Below are positions 26,747-34,991 of a stretch of DNA of 64,000 nucleotides, piece by piece. A model generated the notes under the pieces. That model worked only from the letters and a program-made list of their open reading frames with translations, did not search any database and was not told where the DNA came from. The first letter of the stretch is position 1; each line of letters begins with the position of its first letter. A program made the position numbers and the translations under genes. The stretch lies in the NCBI RefSeq assembly GCF_011305415.1, contig NZ_JAANOQ010000002.1, positions 62,001-126,000 of the forward strand, in the 5' to 3' direction. Source of the DNA: Flavobacterium bernardetii (GTDB lineage Bacteria > Bacteroidota > Bacteroidia > Flavobacteriales > Flavobacteriaceae).

Positions 26747-27301
26747 ATGAAAAAGATAGTAATGTTATTGTTTGTAGGTTTAGCTACAATTGGATGTTCT
26801 AAGGATGATGAGACGACACCTGCCCCAACAAATACAAATTCATTGAAAGTTTACAAATATCCGTCAAATGCTGAAATTGTAAACAATGATGTGATTGTGT
26901 TTTCTGGTTCTGCTGGTTTAGTTGATCCAACAAATGCTTTGAAATTTTATTTTAAAAACACTTCAACATCTGAAATGAAAGTTAAGATGAGAATAGTTTC
27001 TATATCTGGAGTTTCTAATTTAGATTTAACTACGTTTTGTTATGGTCCCAATTTAAATGATGGAGTTTGTGCGTCAGGATCAGCTTTAGCTATTGGTGCT
27101 GGATATCCTAAAAATAATGAGGCTCAAATTATAGTTCCTGCAAATGGAACTGCTGGAACTGGCGGAGCTAATAAATTTCAAAGTACCGCTACTCCTGTAT
27201 CTCCTGCAACAGCTGTTGATTATGTAATAGAAGCATATCAAATTAATACAAGTGGAAGTGAAGTTGGTAATAAAGTAAGATTTACTTACAGATACCAATA
27301 A
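26747..27301 (+). CDS. lipoprotein of unknown function
   Basis: A 184-residue protein with a lipobox (LFVGLATIGCSKDDE); the following Lys-Asp-Asp-Glu resembles the Bacteroidetes surface lipoprotein export signal. The mature part is Ser/Thr/Asn-rich and predicted all-beta. It has two cysteines (TFCYGPNLNDGVCASG) that could form a disulfide. It is probably co-transcribed with the T9SS protein (33-base gap of AATAATTAAA repeats). It is the last host-type gene before the prophage. No family recognised. Confidence 0.7.
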   Translation: MKKIVMLLFVGLATIGCSKDDETTPAPTNTNSLKVYKYPSNAEIVNNDVIVFSGSAGLVDPTNALKFYFKNTSTSEMKVKMRIVSISGVSNLDLTTFCYGPNLNDGVCASGSALAIGAGYPKNNEAQIIVPANGTAGTGGANKFQSTATPVSPATAVDYVIEAYQINTSGSEVGNKVRFTYRYQ

Positions 27302-27325
27302 TAAACTTTAAGTTTTTTAAATACG

Positions 27326-27353
27326 AAAAAGGAGCCCATTGGGCTCCTTTTTT
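27326..27353 (+). terminator. strong intrinsic terminator
   Basis: AAAAGGAGCCC, short loop, GGGCTCCTTTTTT. A GC-rich 7-bp core with flanking A/T runs makes it bidirectional. It ends the T9SS-protein/lipoprotein transcript. Confidence 0.9.
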
Positions 27354-27468
27354 GATTTTTGAAGATATCTGACTTTATTTAAAAAGACTGGCTTTAATTA
27401 AAGCGTAAAATAGGTTTTTTGCTTTAGTTAGATTAAAGTTGAAAATTGGTAATGAGTAAAAAACAAAA

Positions 27469-27498
27469 AACCCCTAATTTCAATTGAAATTAAGGGTT
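27469..27498 (-). terminator. minus-strand intrinsic terminator at prophage edge
   Basis: AACCCCTAATTT and AAATTAAGGGTT pair with one mismatch around TTGA-type loop bases. On the minus strand it is followed by TTTTTTGTTTTTT. It would stop transcripts of the repressor gene or of a tRNA once located here. Confidence 0.75.
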
Positions 27499-27500
27499 AA

Positions 27501-27526
27501 AAGTGGTACCTCCAGTAAAATTTTAC
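27501..27526 (-). other. tRNA-3'-end-like sequence, candidate left attachment site
   Basis: On the minus strand 27515-27504 reads CTGGAGGTACCA, which looks like a tRNA acceptor arm with encoded CCA, directly followed by a terminator. No T-arm or anticodon arm precedes it; instead a 12-bp palindrome GTAAAATTTTAC (27515-27526) starts. This is what an attachment site would look like if the phage inserted at a tRNA 3' end. The matching tRNA and right end are outside the window. Confidence 0.35.
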
Positions 27527-27594
27527 ACAAACTAGCGTGTTGATAATCAGTTATTTTATTCTTTAATTGTTTCGTTTTTGTGCTAAAAATCGAA

Positions 27595-27957
27595 TTATTT
27601 TTGATTTTCAAGCACTTTATTTATTTTCTTTTCTATTGATTCAAGCTTATTAAATAGTGCTTGATTAGATATTTCTGCAGTATATATTTCTCTCGGTTCT
27701 TCTACTAGATTATATGACTTAAACATATTGAGTTCTTCTTTCAATAACCAGTTTAAATTTAGATTAGGAAAAATATCCATTAAAACCTCGATAATTTTTA
27801 AACCTAAATTTTGTGTGCCTGAACAATAGGCATTCCATTGTTTATAATTAAGGTTATTATCCTCACAAAACCTTACTACATAGGACTTTTCAAGATATCC
27901 CTTGTCCTCTGAATAGTGGCTAATTAGCTGTTTTATTTTGTCTCCGTCAATAGTCAT
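27595..27957 (-). CDS. CI-like phage repressor (HTH)
   Basis: A 120-residue protein. Its central part NLGLKIIEVLMDIFPNLNLNWLL followed by KEELNMF matches the end of the helix-turn-helix domain seen in many Bacteroidetes phage repressors (the N-W-L-L-x-G/E-x-G-x-M pattern). The C-terminus is a coiled coil (NKLESIEKKINKVLENQ). No S24 autocleavage peptidase domain is present, so induction must work otherwise. It is transcribed away from the phage early genes, the usual lysogeny-switch arrangement. Confidence 0.65.
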   Translation of the reverse strand: MTIDGDKIKQLISHYSEDKGYLEKSYVVRFCEDNNLNYKQWNAYCSGTQNLGLKIIEVLMDIFPNLNLNWLLKEELNMFKSYNLVEEPREIYTAEISNQALFNKLESIEKKINKVLENQK

Positions 27958-27980
27958 ATAAAAAAAATATTAAAAAAAGT

Positions 27981-28022
27981 TCCATTAATTTGTAGAAATA
28001 TCCATTAATTAATATATATTTG
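27981..28022 (+). promoter_or_regulatory. early phage promoter with direct-repeat operator
   Basis: TTTG at 27989-27992 and TATATTTG at 28015-28022 are separated by 22 bases, the Bacteroidetes -33/-7 arrangement. TCCATTAATT is repeated at 27981 and 28001 (20-bp period), and ATTAATTAAT (28004-28013) is palindromic. The -7 box covers an upstream in-frame ATG (28020), so transcription starts downstream of it. A 28-base segment, 27995-28022, recurs with 25 matches at 39503-39530. Confidence 0.7.
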
Positions 28023-28052
28023 TCGAATCAAAGTACAACAAATATAAAACTA

Positions 28053-28355
28053 ATGATAAACAAAAGTACAACAAATAACGGAATTAAAAACAATGTGTAT
28101 ACCCCAAACGAGGTTAAACAAGGTTTGAAGAATATTCCTGCTCAATACATCTTGAAAGTTCAGGAAGTTTTGGAGGAAAAAATTAAGGAAGGTTTAATTG
28201 AAAAGAACTTTTCAAAAACTTACATAGCTGAAGTAAGAAAAGGAATAAAGTTTAATGTAGATATAATGAATGCATTAGTTCAAGTTGGGCTGGCTAATCT
28301 TGCTCAAAAAAAACAATTTGGTTTTAATAATAAAAAAACCCCTTCAGCTCTGTAA
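28053..28355 (+). CDS. small phage regulator (Cro/early protein)
   Basis: A 100-residue basic helical protein: NEVKQGLKNIPAQYILKVQ and NFSKTYIAEVRKGIKFNVDI with a possible HTH (KTYIAEVRKG resembles a recognition-helix segment). It is the first gene on the rightward early transcript and divergent from the repressor, the place where Cro-like regulators sit. The start at 28053 is chosen because the ATG at 28020 lies inside the -7 promoter box. Confidence 0.5.
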   Translation: MINKSTTNNGIKNNVYTPNEVKQGLKNIPAQYILKVQEVLEEKIKEGLIEKNFSKTYIAEVRKGIKFNVDIMNALVQVGLANLAQKKQFGFNNKKTPSAL

Positions 28356-28375
28356 AGCTTCAGGGGTTTAAAAAT
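28336..28375 (+). terminator. hairpin terminator after the first early gene
   Basis: AAACCCC (28336-28342) pairs with GGGGTTT (28363-28369), with an inner AGCT/AGCT pairing. A/T-rich sequence follows. It could act as an attenuator between the first two early genes. Confidence 0.6.
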
Positions 28376-28393
28376 CTGTAAATTTTTTTCGTG

Positions 28394-28972
28394 ATGACAA
28401 ATATACAAATTCCATCGGGACTTTTAGACAACAATGTCGAATTGTTTTCCCACAACGGTGAGGCAATGGCCACACACGAAGGTAGAGTGAAGTTTCTTTT
28501 TGAACTTCCAATACACATTTTAGACACAATTCAAGCAGACTTGGAAGACAATCCTTCTGCAGGACTTGCACTAGAATTAGCTGGATATACATCCAAAGCA
28601 GAAAAATTGAATAAATACACAACTTGCAGGTTTGGAAGTTTTGATACTGCTCCTGACTTCAAAGACGGACAGCTTGCAAATTCTGAACATTTTAATTGCG
28701 GTTATCGTGGTAGCTGTCCAATGGAAGGTGTAGTATGCGGTTCTATTTTGATTAATGGGAGAACAATTTCTCCTTTTGAAGTTAGAATGATTGAAATGCT
28801 AGCCACTGAAAGAACGCTTCTGGTGATTGCTGAAGATTTGAAAATTTCGATGAATACATTCGAAACTAGAAAAAAGGTTTTATACCAAAAACTTAAGGTT
28901 TTGAGTCGTCCAAAATTAGTAGCAGTGGCTTATGAAAAAGGAATTTTAACAGCTCCAGCATGTTCAGCTTAA
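28394..28972 (+). CDS. LuxR-type HTH protein, phage early regulator
   Basis: A 192-residue protein. The C-terminal ~60 residues (ISPFEVRMIEMLATERTLLV, IAEDLKISMNTFETRKKVLY, KLKVLSRPKLVAVAYEKGI) form a GerE/LuxR-type tetrahelical HTH. The N-terminal ~125 residues are unrecognised and contain four Cys (CRFGSF, FNCGYRGSCPMEGVVCG), which could bind a metal or Fe-S cluster, and no receiver or acyl-homoserine-lactone domain. It is probably a transcription regulator in the early region. GTG at 28391 is an alternative start one codon earlier. Confidence 0.65.
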   Translation: MTNIQIPSGLLDNNVELFSHNGEAMATHEGRVKFLFELPIHILDTIQADLEDNPSAGLALELAGYTSKAEKLNKYTTCRFGSFDTAPDFKDGQLANSEHFNCGYRGSCPMEGVVCGSILINGRTISPFEVRMIEMLATERTLLVIAEDLKISMNTFETRKKVLYQKLKVLSRPKLVAVAYEKGILTAPACSA

Positions 28973-29103
28973 CCAAGAAAAACCAGGTTTATATTCTTCA
29001 ATCCAAATTGTCGGATATAAGTAGAGACAAGAAGCTTCATCCTGAAGATAAAAAGCAATTGACTTCTTTTTATCAGAAGAAACTTCGAGATGTCCAAAAA
29101 TAG
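28960..29103 (+). CDS. small basic protein (47 aa)
   Basis: ATG at 28960 overlaps the end of the LuxR-type gene by 13 bases and the frame closes at TAG 29103. The product is Lys-rich and helical (LTKKNQVYILQSKLSDISRD ... FYQKKLRDVQK). It is too short for family assignment. The overlapping start and typical phage codon choice make it a plausible gene. Confidence 0.5.
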   Translation: MFSLTKKNQVYILQSKLSDISRDKKLHPEDKKQLTSFYQKKLRDVQK

Positions 29104-29133
29104 GCTTTTAGCACTACGTTCTTATATATTTCA

Positions 29134-29190
29134 GAAGCTGTGCAGCTTCGAATTTTAATTAATTAACCCGTCTAAAGGCGGGTTTTAAAA
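29134..29190 (+). terminator. two hairpins before the replication operon
   Basis: GAAGCTG/CAGCTTC (29134-29149), then AACCCG-N8-CGGGTT (29165-29184) followed by TTAAAAA. Between them is a TTAATTAATTAA palindrome similar to the operator core at 28004. This separates the regulator genes from the replication genes. Confidence 0.6.
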
Positions 29191-29199
29191 ACCAAAACT

Positions 29200-29733
29200 A
29201 TGAGTGGATTAACATATAAACCAGTAAAAATTGAAATAACATATTCTAATTCCGAAACTAGAAAACTAGGCATAAATGAAGGAGATGTCTTTGATGCTGA
29301 ACAAGAGTTTTTAAATGGAAAACCAAAGTTGAGTTTTTATTTTACAAAGGATGGGAAAAGATGTGTTGCTTATGATGTAAAACATGATGAGGAAGCAATG
29401 ATAATGGTAACAACTTGTAAAATTTACTTTGAACATAAAGTAGATAAGAATCTTGAGTCAGATTTAAATCGCGTTAAAGCTCAGCTTAAACAATTAAATG
29501 AATCCGAATTATTTTCTAAAGAAGAAAGAGAAAGATTAACTCCTATTTATCAAAATCAAATAGACGATTTAAATACTAAAATTATCAAAAAATTTTGGAA
29601 TGATAATGGAAGAAAATTGGGATGGGACGAAACTAATAAAGTTTTTAATTATTCTGATATAACAATCGGTGTAGGTTTAAGTATCGAAGTAAAAGACGCA
29701 GAAATATTATCTAACAATCAACCAGGAGAATAA
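29200..29733 (+). CDS. phage early protein, unknown
   Basis: A 177-residue protein with a beta-rich N-terminus (VKIEITYSNSETRKLGIN) and a charged coiled-coil middle (DLNRVKAQLKQLNESELFSK). It lies 6 bases upstream of the primase-helicase gene and is probably co-translated with it, which suggests a replication accessory role. No family recognised. Confidence 0.6.
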   Translation: MSGLTYKPVKIEITYSNSETRKLGINEGDVFDAEQEFLNGKPKLSFYFTKDGKRCVAYDVKHDEEAMIMVTTCKIYFEHKVDKNLESDLNRVKAQLKQLNESELFSKEERERLTPIYQNQIDDLNTKIIKKFWNDNGRKLGWDETNKVFNYSDITIGVGLSIEVKDAEILSNNQPGE

Positions 29734-29739
29734 TTATAT

Positions 29740-32700
29740 ATGAAATTTTTAAAACAATCTTCTATTGATGCTGTATTAGACGAAGCTTTAGTTTATAATG
29801 TGGTTGCTGCCACTGAAGAACTAAAGAAGCAAGGATCTAATTATTTTTGTTTATCTCCTTTTGTTAGCGAAAAAACACCATCATTCTGTGTAAACCCTGT
29901 AAAAAACTTCTTTTACGATAATGCTGCAGGATTCGGAGGAAACGCCATTAACTTTTTAATGAAAAAACATTCTTCAATTTCATTTTTTGAAGCTGTTGAA
30001 AAAGCTGCAGAAATTTGCGGAATTCCATTAGAATATGAAGAGCGTTCTGAAGATCAAAAGCGTTTAGATGACGAAGATCAGGCTATGAAAAAAATGGCCG
30101 AATTTGCAAACAAAGAATATCAAAAACAGTTTGCTAAATTACCTGCAGATTCCTGGGCAAAAAAAATGATTTATGAAGAAAGAAATTATACTGAAGAAAT
30201 AGTTTCTGCCTTTATGATTGGTTTTGCTCCTGAAGAACCTAGAAATTTAATTTCGACTCAAGCTATTAATAATGGTTTCTTTGAAATTGCCAAAACGTTA
30301 GGACTTTCAAAAACTTCAAACAACGTTTCTTATGATTTTTTCAGAAATCGTTTAATATTTCCAATTCATAACGACAAAGGAATTGTTGTAGGATTTGGTG
30401 GGCGTCGTTCAAATGATGAAAAGGATAAGGAATACGCTAAATATTTGAATTCTCCTGAAAGCAAATTATATCTTAAAGAAAAACTCCTTTTTGGACTTTA
30501 TCAAGCAAAACGAAGCATAGTTGTAGCTGAAAAAGCTGTGATTATGGAAGGATACACAGATGTTATTGCAGCACATCAAGCAGGTCTTACAATTTCTGTA
30601 GCAACTTGCGGAACTTCTTTGTCAGATTTTCACGCTCGATTATTATCACGTTTTTGTAAACATGTTATTTTATTTAGAGATGGCGACAAAGCTGGATTAA
30701 GAGCAATTCACAGAGATATTGATATTCTTTTGAAATTTGGGTTTAAAGTTGAAGTTGTTATTTGCCCTGATGGAGAAGATCCGGATAGTTTAGCAAAACA
30801 ATGTAATCTTCCAGACTTTGTTGAAAAACACAAGCAGGATGCAATTATATGGAAAGCTAAATTTTTAAAAGAGGAATCTAAAAACTCTGAAATTCCTACT
30901 TTAATTAAAGAACTGGAACGGTTTAAAGACACAGCAATTAGTGATTTGTATGCTGGATTAGTTCCTGAAACAAATGAAGCATATAAGAATGCCAATCCAG
31001 TTGAAAAAGCGCAACTTAAACGTGAAAATGCTGCTCTTCATAAAAAAATTGATGCATTAGAAAAAGAGCATAAAGCTAATATTGAAGAACTTCCAAAATT
31101 TGAACCTGAATTAGTAGCTCAAGCTGTTGAGAGTATGTCAAATACTCTATTTTTAGTACAAAATCAAATTGTACAGGAGCATTATGTAAAAATGGTTGCT
31201 AAAATTTTAGATCAGAAGCCTTTAACAATATCAAGTTTTATCAATACAATTAAAACTGAAACTGAACGTAAAAAATCTGAGCAGCTTAAAACTTCTGACG
31301 AAAAAGAAAATAAATTACTTCGTCTTCCTGAAGGTGGAAAAAAGGATCAGTTTTTACAAGATAGATTTTGCGAAATTGGAGAATCATATCATTTTGTTGG
31401 AAAAGCCGGAGAATTTTTTGAAGGAACAAACTTTGTTGTAATACCTTTATTTCACATCGACGGTAATGCTGAAAATAAGCGTTTATGTGAAGTGAAAAAT
31501 GTTCACGGACACAAACGTTTGATTGATTTCGATTCTGTCGATATTATCAATTTTACGAAGTTTAAAGAACGTTTAATTCGAGAAGGCAATTTCTTTTGGG
31601 AACCTGGTACTCAAAATGAACATTTTCTTTTGGTTTCAAGAAAATTAGTAAATGAATTCATTACAGCTTCAGAAATTAAAACTTTAGGCCATCAAAAGGA
31701 AGGTTTCTTTGCTTTTGCTGATGGAGTCTTTCATAATGATGACTTTTTAAAAGTAAATAAATACGGAATTGTACATGTAGAAGGCCTTGAAAAAGGCACC
31801 AGCGAATATAAATCAGATGTGCAGCACTTCTATTCTCCATCGCATTCAGAAATATATAAATCAGCTCGTGAAGATGATGATCCATACGAAAATGACAGGC
31901 ACTTTGTTTATAAAATTGCTCCGATATCATTAGATCAATGGATGATGCAAATGGTAAAAGTTTTTGGAGATAAAGGAAAGCTTGGAGTTGCTTTTTGTAT
32001 TGCTGCTAATTTTAGAGATTTGTTTTTGGCCAACTGGAAGTATTTCCCATTAATGGGCGGTTTCGGACAAAGAGACTCAGGTAAATCAGGTTTTGGAAAT
32101 TGCTTACAATCTTTCTTTTATTACAACCTGCCAGCTCTTGAGATTAACACGAGTACAATTGTAGGTATTTCAAGAAGATTAAGCCGTGTAAAAAACTCGG
32201 TTGTTTTCTTTGACGAATATCGTGATGATATCGACGAAGACAAGCATCAACAGCTAAAAGGTGGTTGGAATGGAATCGGCCGTGAAAAGGGAAAAGGAGC
32301 TGATACTAACAGAACCGCTAGCGACAAAATTAACTCAGCCATTTATTATGCCGGACAATATTTACCGACTCGAGATGATGGAGCTCTTCCATCGCGATCA
32401 ATTATTTGCAATTTCGAACAGAAAGAACGCTCAATTGAAGAAAAAGAGGAGTATAATAAATTAATGAATTGGAATAAAAACGGAATTAGCAGTTTTGTTT
32501 TAAATGTTCTAAAACATAGGAAATATATGGCTTCAGAAATTGTGAAAACATATTCTGAAACGATGAAGGATTTAAAAAATTCATTAAAAGACCAGGAGAA
32601 TATTCAAAATAGAATTTTAGAAAATTATTTGTGTCTTTTAGTAGTTGTTAGGCTTCTTCAGGGAAAAATGAACTTTCCATTTACATACGATGAATATTTT

Positions 32701-33186
32701 GAACTAACTAGACAGTCTATTATTGATAATTCTGATACAATTTCTGATAGTGATGGTTTAGCATCTTTCTGGAGAGTGATTGAATACTTAACCACTCCTG
32801 GATCTCAAAAACAAATTAAGGAAGGTGATGATTATCAAATATCAATTGATGCAGTTGTAAATGTTGTACCGAAAAAAGGAGAAAAACTGGCATGGAAAAA
32901 TACAAATGGAGATAAAATTTTGTATTTGAATTTTTCAAAAGTGCATCAGGATTACCACAAAGAAGTTACAAAGCGTCAAGGAGAAGAAGTAATTCATGAA
33001 ACAACTATTCGAAATTACTTGAAATCAAAAAAATACTTCATTGGCCTTTTTGCTAGTAAAAGAATGGGAGACAGAACACCAAGCGGTTACGCTTTTAATT
33101 ACTCAATGATGGAACGTTTAGGAATCGTAAATCTTCATGATTCAACTGATGATCAAACAACGTTTTTTTTACCTGAAGAAAAATAA
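29740..33186 (+). CDS. DnaG-type primase fused to P-loop helicase
   Basis: A 1148-residue replication protein. Residues ~1-85 correspond to the CHC2 zinc-finger domain (FCLSPFVSEKTPSFCVNPVK), but the last Cys pair (normally CFGC) reads AAGFGG, so zinc binding is probably lost. The DnaG catalytic core follows (~140-335), with the Toprim motifs VIMEGYTDVIAAHQAG and ILFRDGDKAG. A coiled-coil stretch sits at ~415-440. The C-terminal half has Walker A GQRDSGKSGFGN (~774-785), Walker B SVVFFDEYRDD (~820-830) and a downstream arginine-rich segment, as in SF3/AAA+ phage helicases. It should unwind and prime at the phage origin. It is the largest early gene. Confidence 0.82.
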   Translation: MKFLKQSSIDAVLDEALVYNVVAATEELKKQGSNYFCLSPFVSEKTPSFCVNPVKNFFYDNAAGFGGNAINFLMKKHSSISFFEAVEKAAEICGIPLEYEERSEDQKRLDDEDQAMKKMAEFANKEYQKQFAKLPADSWAKKMIYEERNYTEEIVSAFMIGFAPEEPRNLISTQAINNGFFEIAKTLGLSKTSNNVSYDFFRNRLIFPIHNDKGIVVGFGGRRSNDEKDKEYAKYLNSPESKLYLKEKLLFGLYQAKRSIVVAEKAVIMEGYTDVIAAHQAGLTISVATCGTSLSDFHARLLSRFCKHVILFRDGDKAGLRAIHRDIDILLKFGFKVEVVICPDGEDPDSLAKQCNLPDFVEKHKQDAIIWKAKFLKEESKNSEIPTLIKELERFKDTAISDLYAGLVPETNEAYKNANPVEKAQLKRENAALHKKIDALEKEHKANIEELPKFEPELVAQAVESMSNTLFLVQNQIVQEHYVKMVAKILDQKPLTISSFINTIKTETERKKSEQLKTSDEKENKLLRLPEGGKKDQFLQDRFCEIGESYHFVGKAGEFFEGTNFVVIPLFHIDGNAENKRLCEVKNVHGHKRLIDFDSVDIINFTKFKERLIREGNFFWEPGTQNEHFLLVSRKLVNEFITASEIKTLGHQKEGFFAFADGVFHNDDFLKVNKYGIVHVEGLEKGTSEYKSDVQHFYSPSHSEIYKSAREDDDPYENDRHFVYKIAPISLDQWMMQMVKVFGDKGKLGVAFCIAANFRDLFLANWKYFPLMGGFGQRDSGKSGFGNCLQSFFYYNLPALEINTSTIVGISRRLSRVKNSVVFFDEYRDDIDEDKHQQLKGGWNGIGREKGKGADTNRTASDKINSAIYYAGQYLPTRDDGALPSRSIICNFEQKERSIEEKEEYNKLMNWNKNGISSFVLNVLKHRKYMASEIVKTYSETMKDLKNSLKDQENIQNRILENYLCLLVVVRLLQGKMNFPFTYDEYFELTRQSIIDNSDTISDSDGLASFWRVIEYLTTPGSQKQIKEGDDYQISIDAVVNVVPKKGEKLAWKNTNGDKILYLNFSKVHQDYHKEVTKRQGEEVIHETTIRNYLKSKKYFIGLFASKRMGDRTPSGYAFNYSMMERLGIVNLHDSTDDQTTFFLPEEK

Positions 33187-33188
33187 TT

Positions 33189-33482
33189 ATGGATCCAAAC
33201 GAATCACTTATTTATCAGAAATGGTGCTGGGAAAATAATATAACCATTTATCCAAAACCAGTTGTTTACAATGGCAGCCGTTGTAAAATTGTGATTAACA
33301 CTAATGGTGTTGAAAATATTAGAAAAGAAGTTTATGAAGACAAGCCATCATCAAGATTAATTGAGATTGAAGTTTCTCCAGGGAAAACTAAAAAAGTAAA
33401 ACAGGTTATTCCTGGTCTTTATGATGAGATTAGACGGTTATATAAAGAAACCTATTTGTTGAATAAAGATTTAGTTGCATGA
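33189..33482 (+). CDS. phage early protein, unknown (97 aa)
   Basis: A 97-residue protein with WCWENNITIYPKPVVYNGSR and VSPGKTKKVKQVIPGLYDEI, a small alpha/beta fold rich in Lys. It starts 2 bases after the primase-helicase stop and overlaps the next gene by 4 bases (ATGA). Probably a replication accessory. No family recognised. Confidence 0.55.
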   Translation: MDPNESLIYQKWCWENNITIYPKPVVYNGSRCKIVINTNGVENIRKEVYEDKPSSRLIEIEVSPGKTKKVKQVIPGLYDEIRRLYKETYLLNKDLVA

Positions 33483-33889
33483 GAAAAGGAGTTAGCAAAT
33501 TTATGCTCATTCAAGCTCAACTGGATGAGCTTGGAATTATCACTTCGTTACTGAAGACAGGAAAAAAGGAATATTCTTTAATAGTAAATGGTGAAATAGT
33601 AAAGCTTTACAAAAAAAGAGAAAACGCCAATTTTAGACTTCTGAAGTTGATAAAAGAGCACATGAAAAAGCCTATTGGAATTTACGGATGTTATTGCCAC
33701 CCGTTTAAAGATTGGCCAGAACACGATAAGTTTTTTTCGCAAAAATTAGCTGCAGGAACAAAAGTAAAAACAAGATGTTCCGGTAAAAGTGGCCAACTTA
33801 TTAAAAGAAATCAAAACGGATTTTGGCAAATCAAAATCAATGAAAATGAAACAATTATAGAACACACACAAAATTTAATATTGATCTAA
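33479..33889 (+). CDS. phage early protein, unknown (136 aa)
   Basis: A 136-residue basic protein with ANFRLLKLIKEHMKKPIGIY and a CYCHPFKDWPEHDKFF segment containing CxCH that might bind metal. It is translationally coupled to the preceding gene by an ATGA overlap. No family recognised. Confidence 0.55.
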   Translation: MRKGVSKFMLIQAQLDELGIITSLLKTGKKEYSLIVNGEIVKLYKKRENANFRLLKLIKEHMKKPIGIYGCYCHPFKDWPEHDKFFSQKLAAGTKVKTRCSGKSGQLIKRNQNGFWQIKINENETIIEHTQNLILI

Positions 33890-33900
33890 AATTTAGAAAA
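33868..33900 (+). repeat. leader repeat copy 1
   Basis: The 33 bases that start ACAAAATTTAATATTGATCT overlap the end of the preceding gene and run to the start codon at 33901. A near-identical copy is at 34248-34280. Confidence 0.6.
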
Positions 33901-34245
33901 ATGAAAACAAATCAATTTATTTTAAGAGGCAAAAAGGGATCTGGTAAAAGTTATCTATCTGAAAAAATGGCATGTTTACTTCCATCTGAAAAAGTATTAA
34001 AACTAAACGCTGGAACAAATACTTATTTAAAATACATAAGTAGAAGAATAAATGAATCAAATTATGATTTAATCATTTTTGATGAATGTCTAAGTGTAGA
34101 ACAAATATTAGAAATTAACCAATTAGTTATTTTAAAACACATGAACGATAATGAAGAAACACTTAAAAGTGTTGTATATCTAACTCAAGAAAATGATTTT
34201 AAATATTTAAGAGGTTTTGAAATTATCGAATGTAATTATCAATAA
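33901..34245 (+). CDS. small P-loop NTPase
   Basis: A 114-residue protein with Walker A LRGKKGSGKSYLSEK (residues ~8-22) and Walker B YDLIIFDECLS (~56-66). The minimal domain has lost sensor and lid regions found in AAA+ or RecA proteins. It resembles the short ATPases seen in phage replication or packaging-accessory regions. It may load or regulate the primase-helicase; this is inference from position. Confidence 0.65.
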   Translation: MKTNQFILRGKKGSGKSYLSEKMACLLPSEKVLKLNAGTNTYLKYISRRINESNYDLIIFDECLSVEQILEINQLVILKHMNDNEETLKSVVYLTQENDFKYLRGFEIIECNYQ

Positions 34246-34247
34246 CA

Positions 34248-34280
34248 ACAAAATTTAATATCAATCTAAAATTAAGAAAA
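34248..34280 (+). repeat. leader repeat copy 2
   Basis: The 33 bases that start ACAAAATTTAATATCAATCT run to within 2 bases of the start codon at 34283. They differ from copy 1 at only a few positions (TTG/TCA, TTT/TTA). Both give an identical spacing to an A-rich run and the ATG. Confidence 0.6.
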
Positions 34281-34282
34281 AA

Positions 34283-34642
34283 ATGAAATTAGCAGAATTA
34301 GATCAGTTTTTAAAAGACTGCATTAAAGCAGAAATCGCTTTTCCAAGAGAAACTATGACGGTAGTAATTGACGATTACTATGAAGTAGTTCCTTCAGACA
34401 GACTAAATGAAAAACAACTAGAATATAATACTCGAATTGGTCATGAAATGGCTAGGGTTTTAATTATTCCAAATCATCCAATAGATTTAATCAACAAAGC
34501 CAAAAAATATGATGATTTAGAAATTAAAATCAGTAAATGTTATTTTGATGAAAATGGCGACGAACTTTCTGAAGAAGAATCTGAAAATATAGATTTAGGT
34601 ACAATTGGAGAGATAGCAGCAACTCATTTTAATTTTTTATAG
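34283..34642 (+). CDS. phage early protein, unknown (119 aa)
   Basis: A 119-residue acidic protein (VIDDYYEVVPSDRL ... ENGDELSEEESENIDLGT). No motif recognised. It directly precedes the next gene without a gap. Its leader repeat copies that of the P-loop NTPase gene, which suggests the two were shuffled as leader-gene units. Confidence 0.5.
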   Translation: MKLAELDQFLKDCIKAEIAFPRETMTVVIDDYYEVVPSDRLNEKQLEYNTRIGHEMARVLIIPNHPIDLINKAKKYDDLEIKISKCYFDENGDELSEEESENIDLGTIGEIAATHFNFL

Positions 34643-34981
34643 ATGTCTCCAGAAACAAAACTAAAAGTAGCAGCTGAAGAAATAAAAGAGGTTTTAAGAA
34701 AACACAATTTAGCTGCAGCGGTTCAATTACACACTCCTGGACACGGTGAGTTTTTTGTACACCTAAATCCTACTTACTCTTGTGCTTATATGTACAATGA
34801 TAATGAAGTAAGATTTCACAGTAAAAGAGTCAATTACTCAAGTGATGAAGAACAATTACAAAAGCAATGTGATAGTTCAAATATGTTGAAAATATTAACA
34901 GATATAACGGCTATCAATTTTAGAGGATTGCATCATTTATCAAAACAATTTGATGCATTAACAAATGCAGAACATTTTTAA
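34643..34981 (+). CDS. phage early protein, unknown (112 aa)
   Basis: A 112-residue protein with AVQLHTPGHGEFFVHLNPTYS and a C-terminal helical part. Stop and start touch the preceding gene. No family recognised. Confidence 0.5.
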   Translation: MSPETKLKVAAEEIKEVLRKHNLAAAVQLHTPGHGEFFVHLNPTYSCAYMYNDNEVRFHSKRVNYSSDEEQLQKQCDSSNMLKILTDITAINFRGLHHLSKQFDALTNAEHF

Positions 34982-34991
34982 AACACACATC

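Noticed and set aside
27501..27526. complete tRNA gene at the prophage edge
   Set aside because: Only the acceptor 3' end can be recognised. No anticodon stem, T-arm or matching 5' acceptor strand lies upstream on the minus strand.
28020..28052. upstream ATG for the first rightward early gene
   Set aside because: It lies within the TATATTTG -7 box, so it would not be in the transcript.
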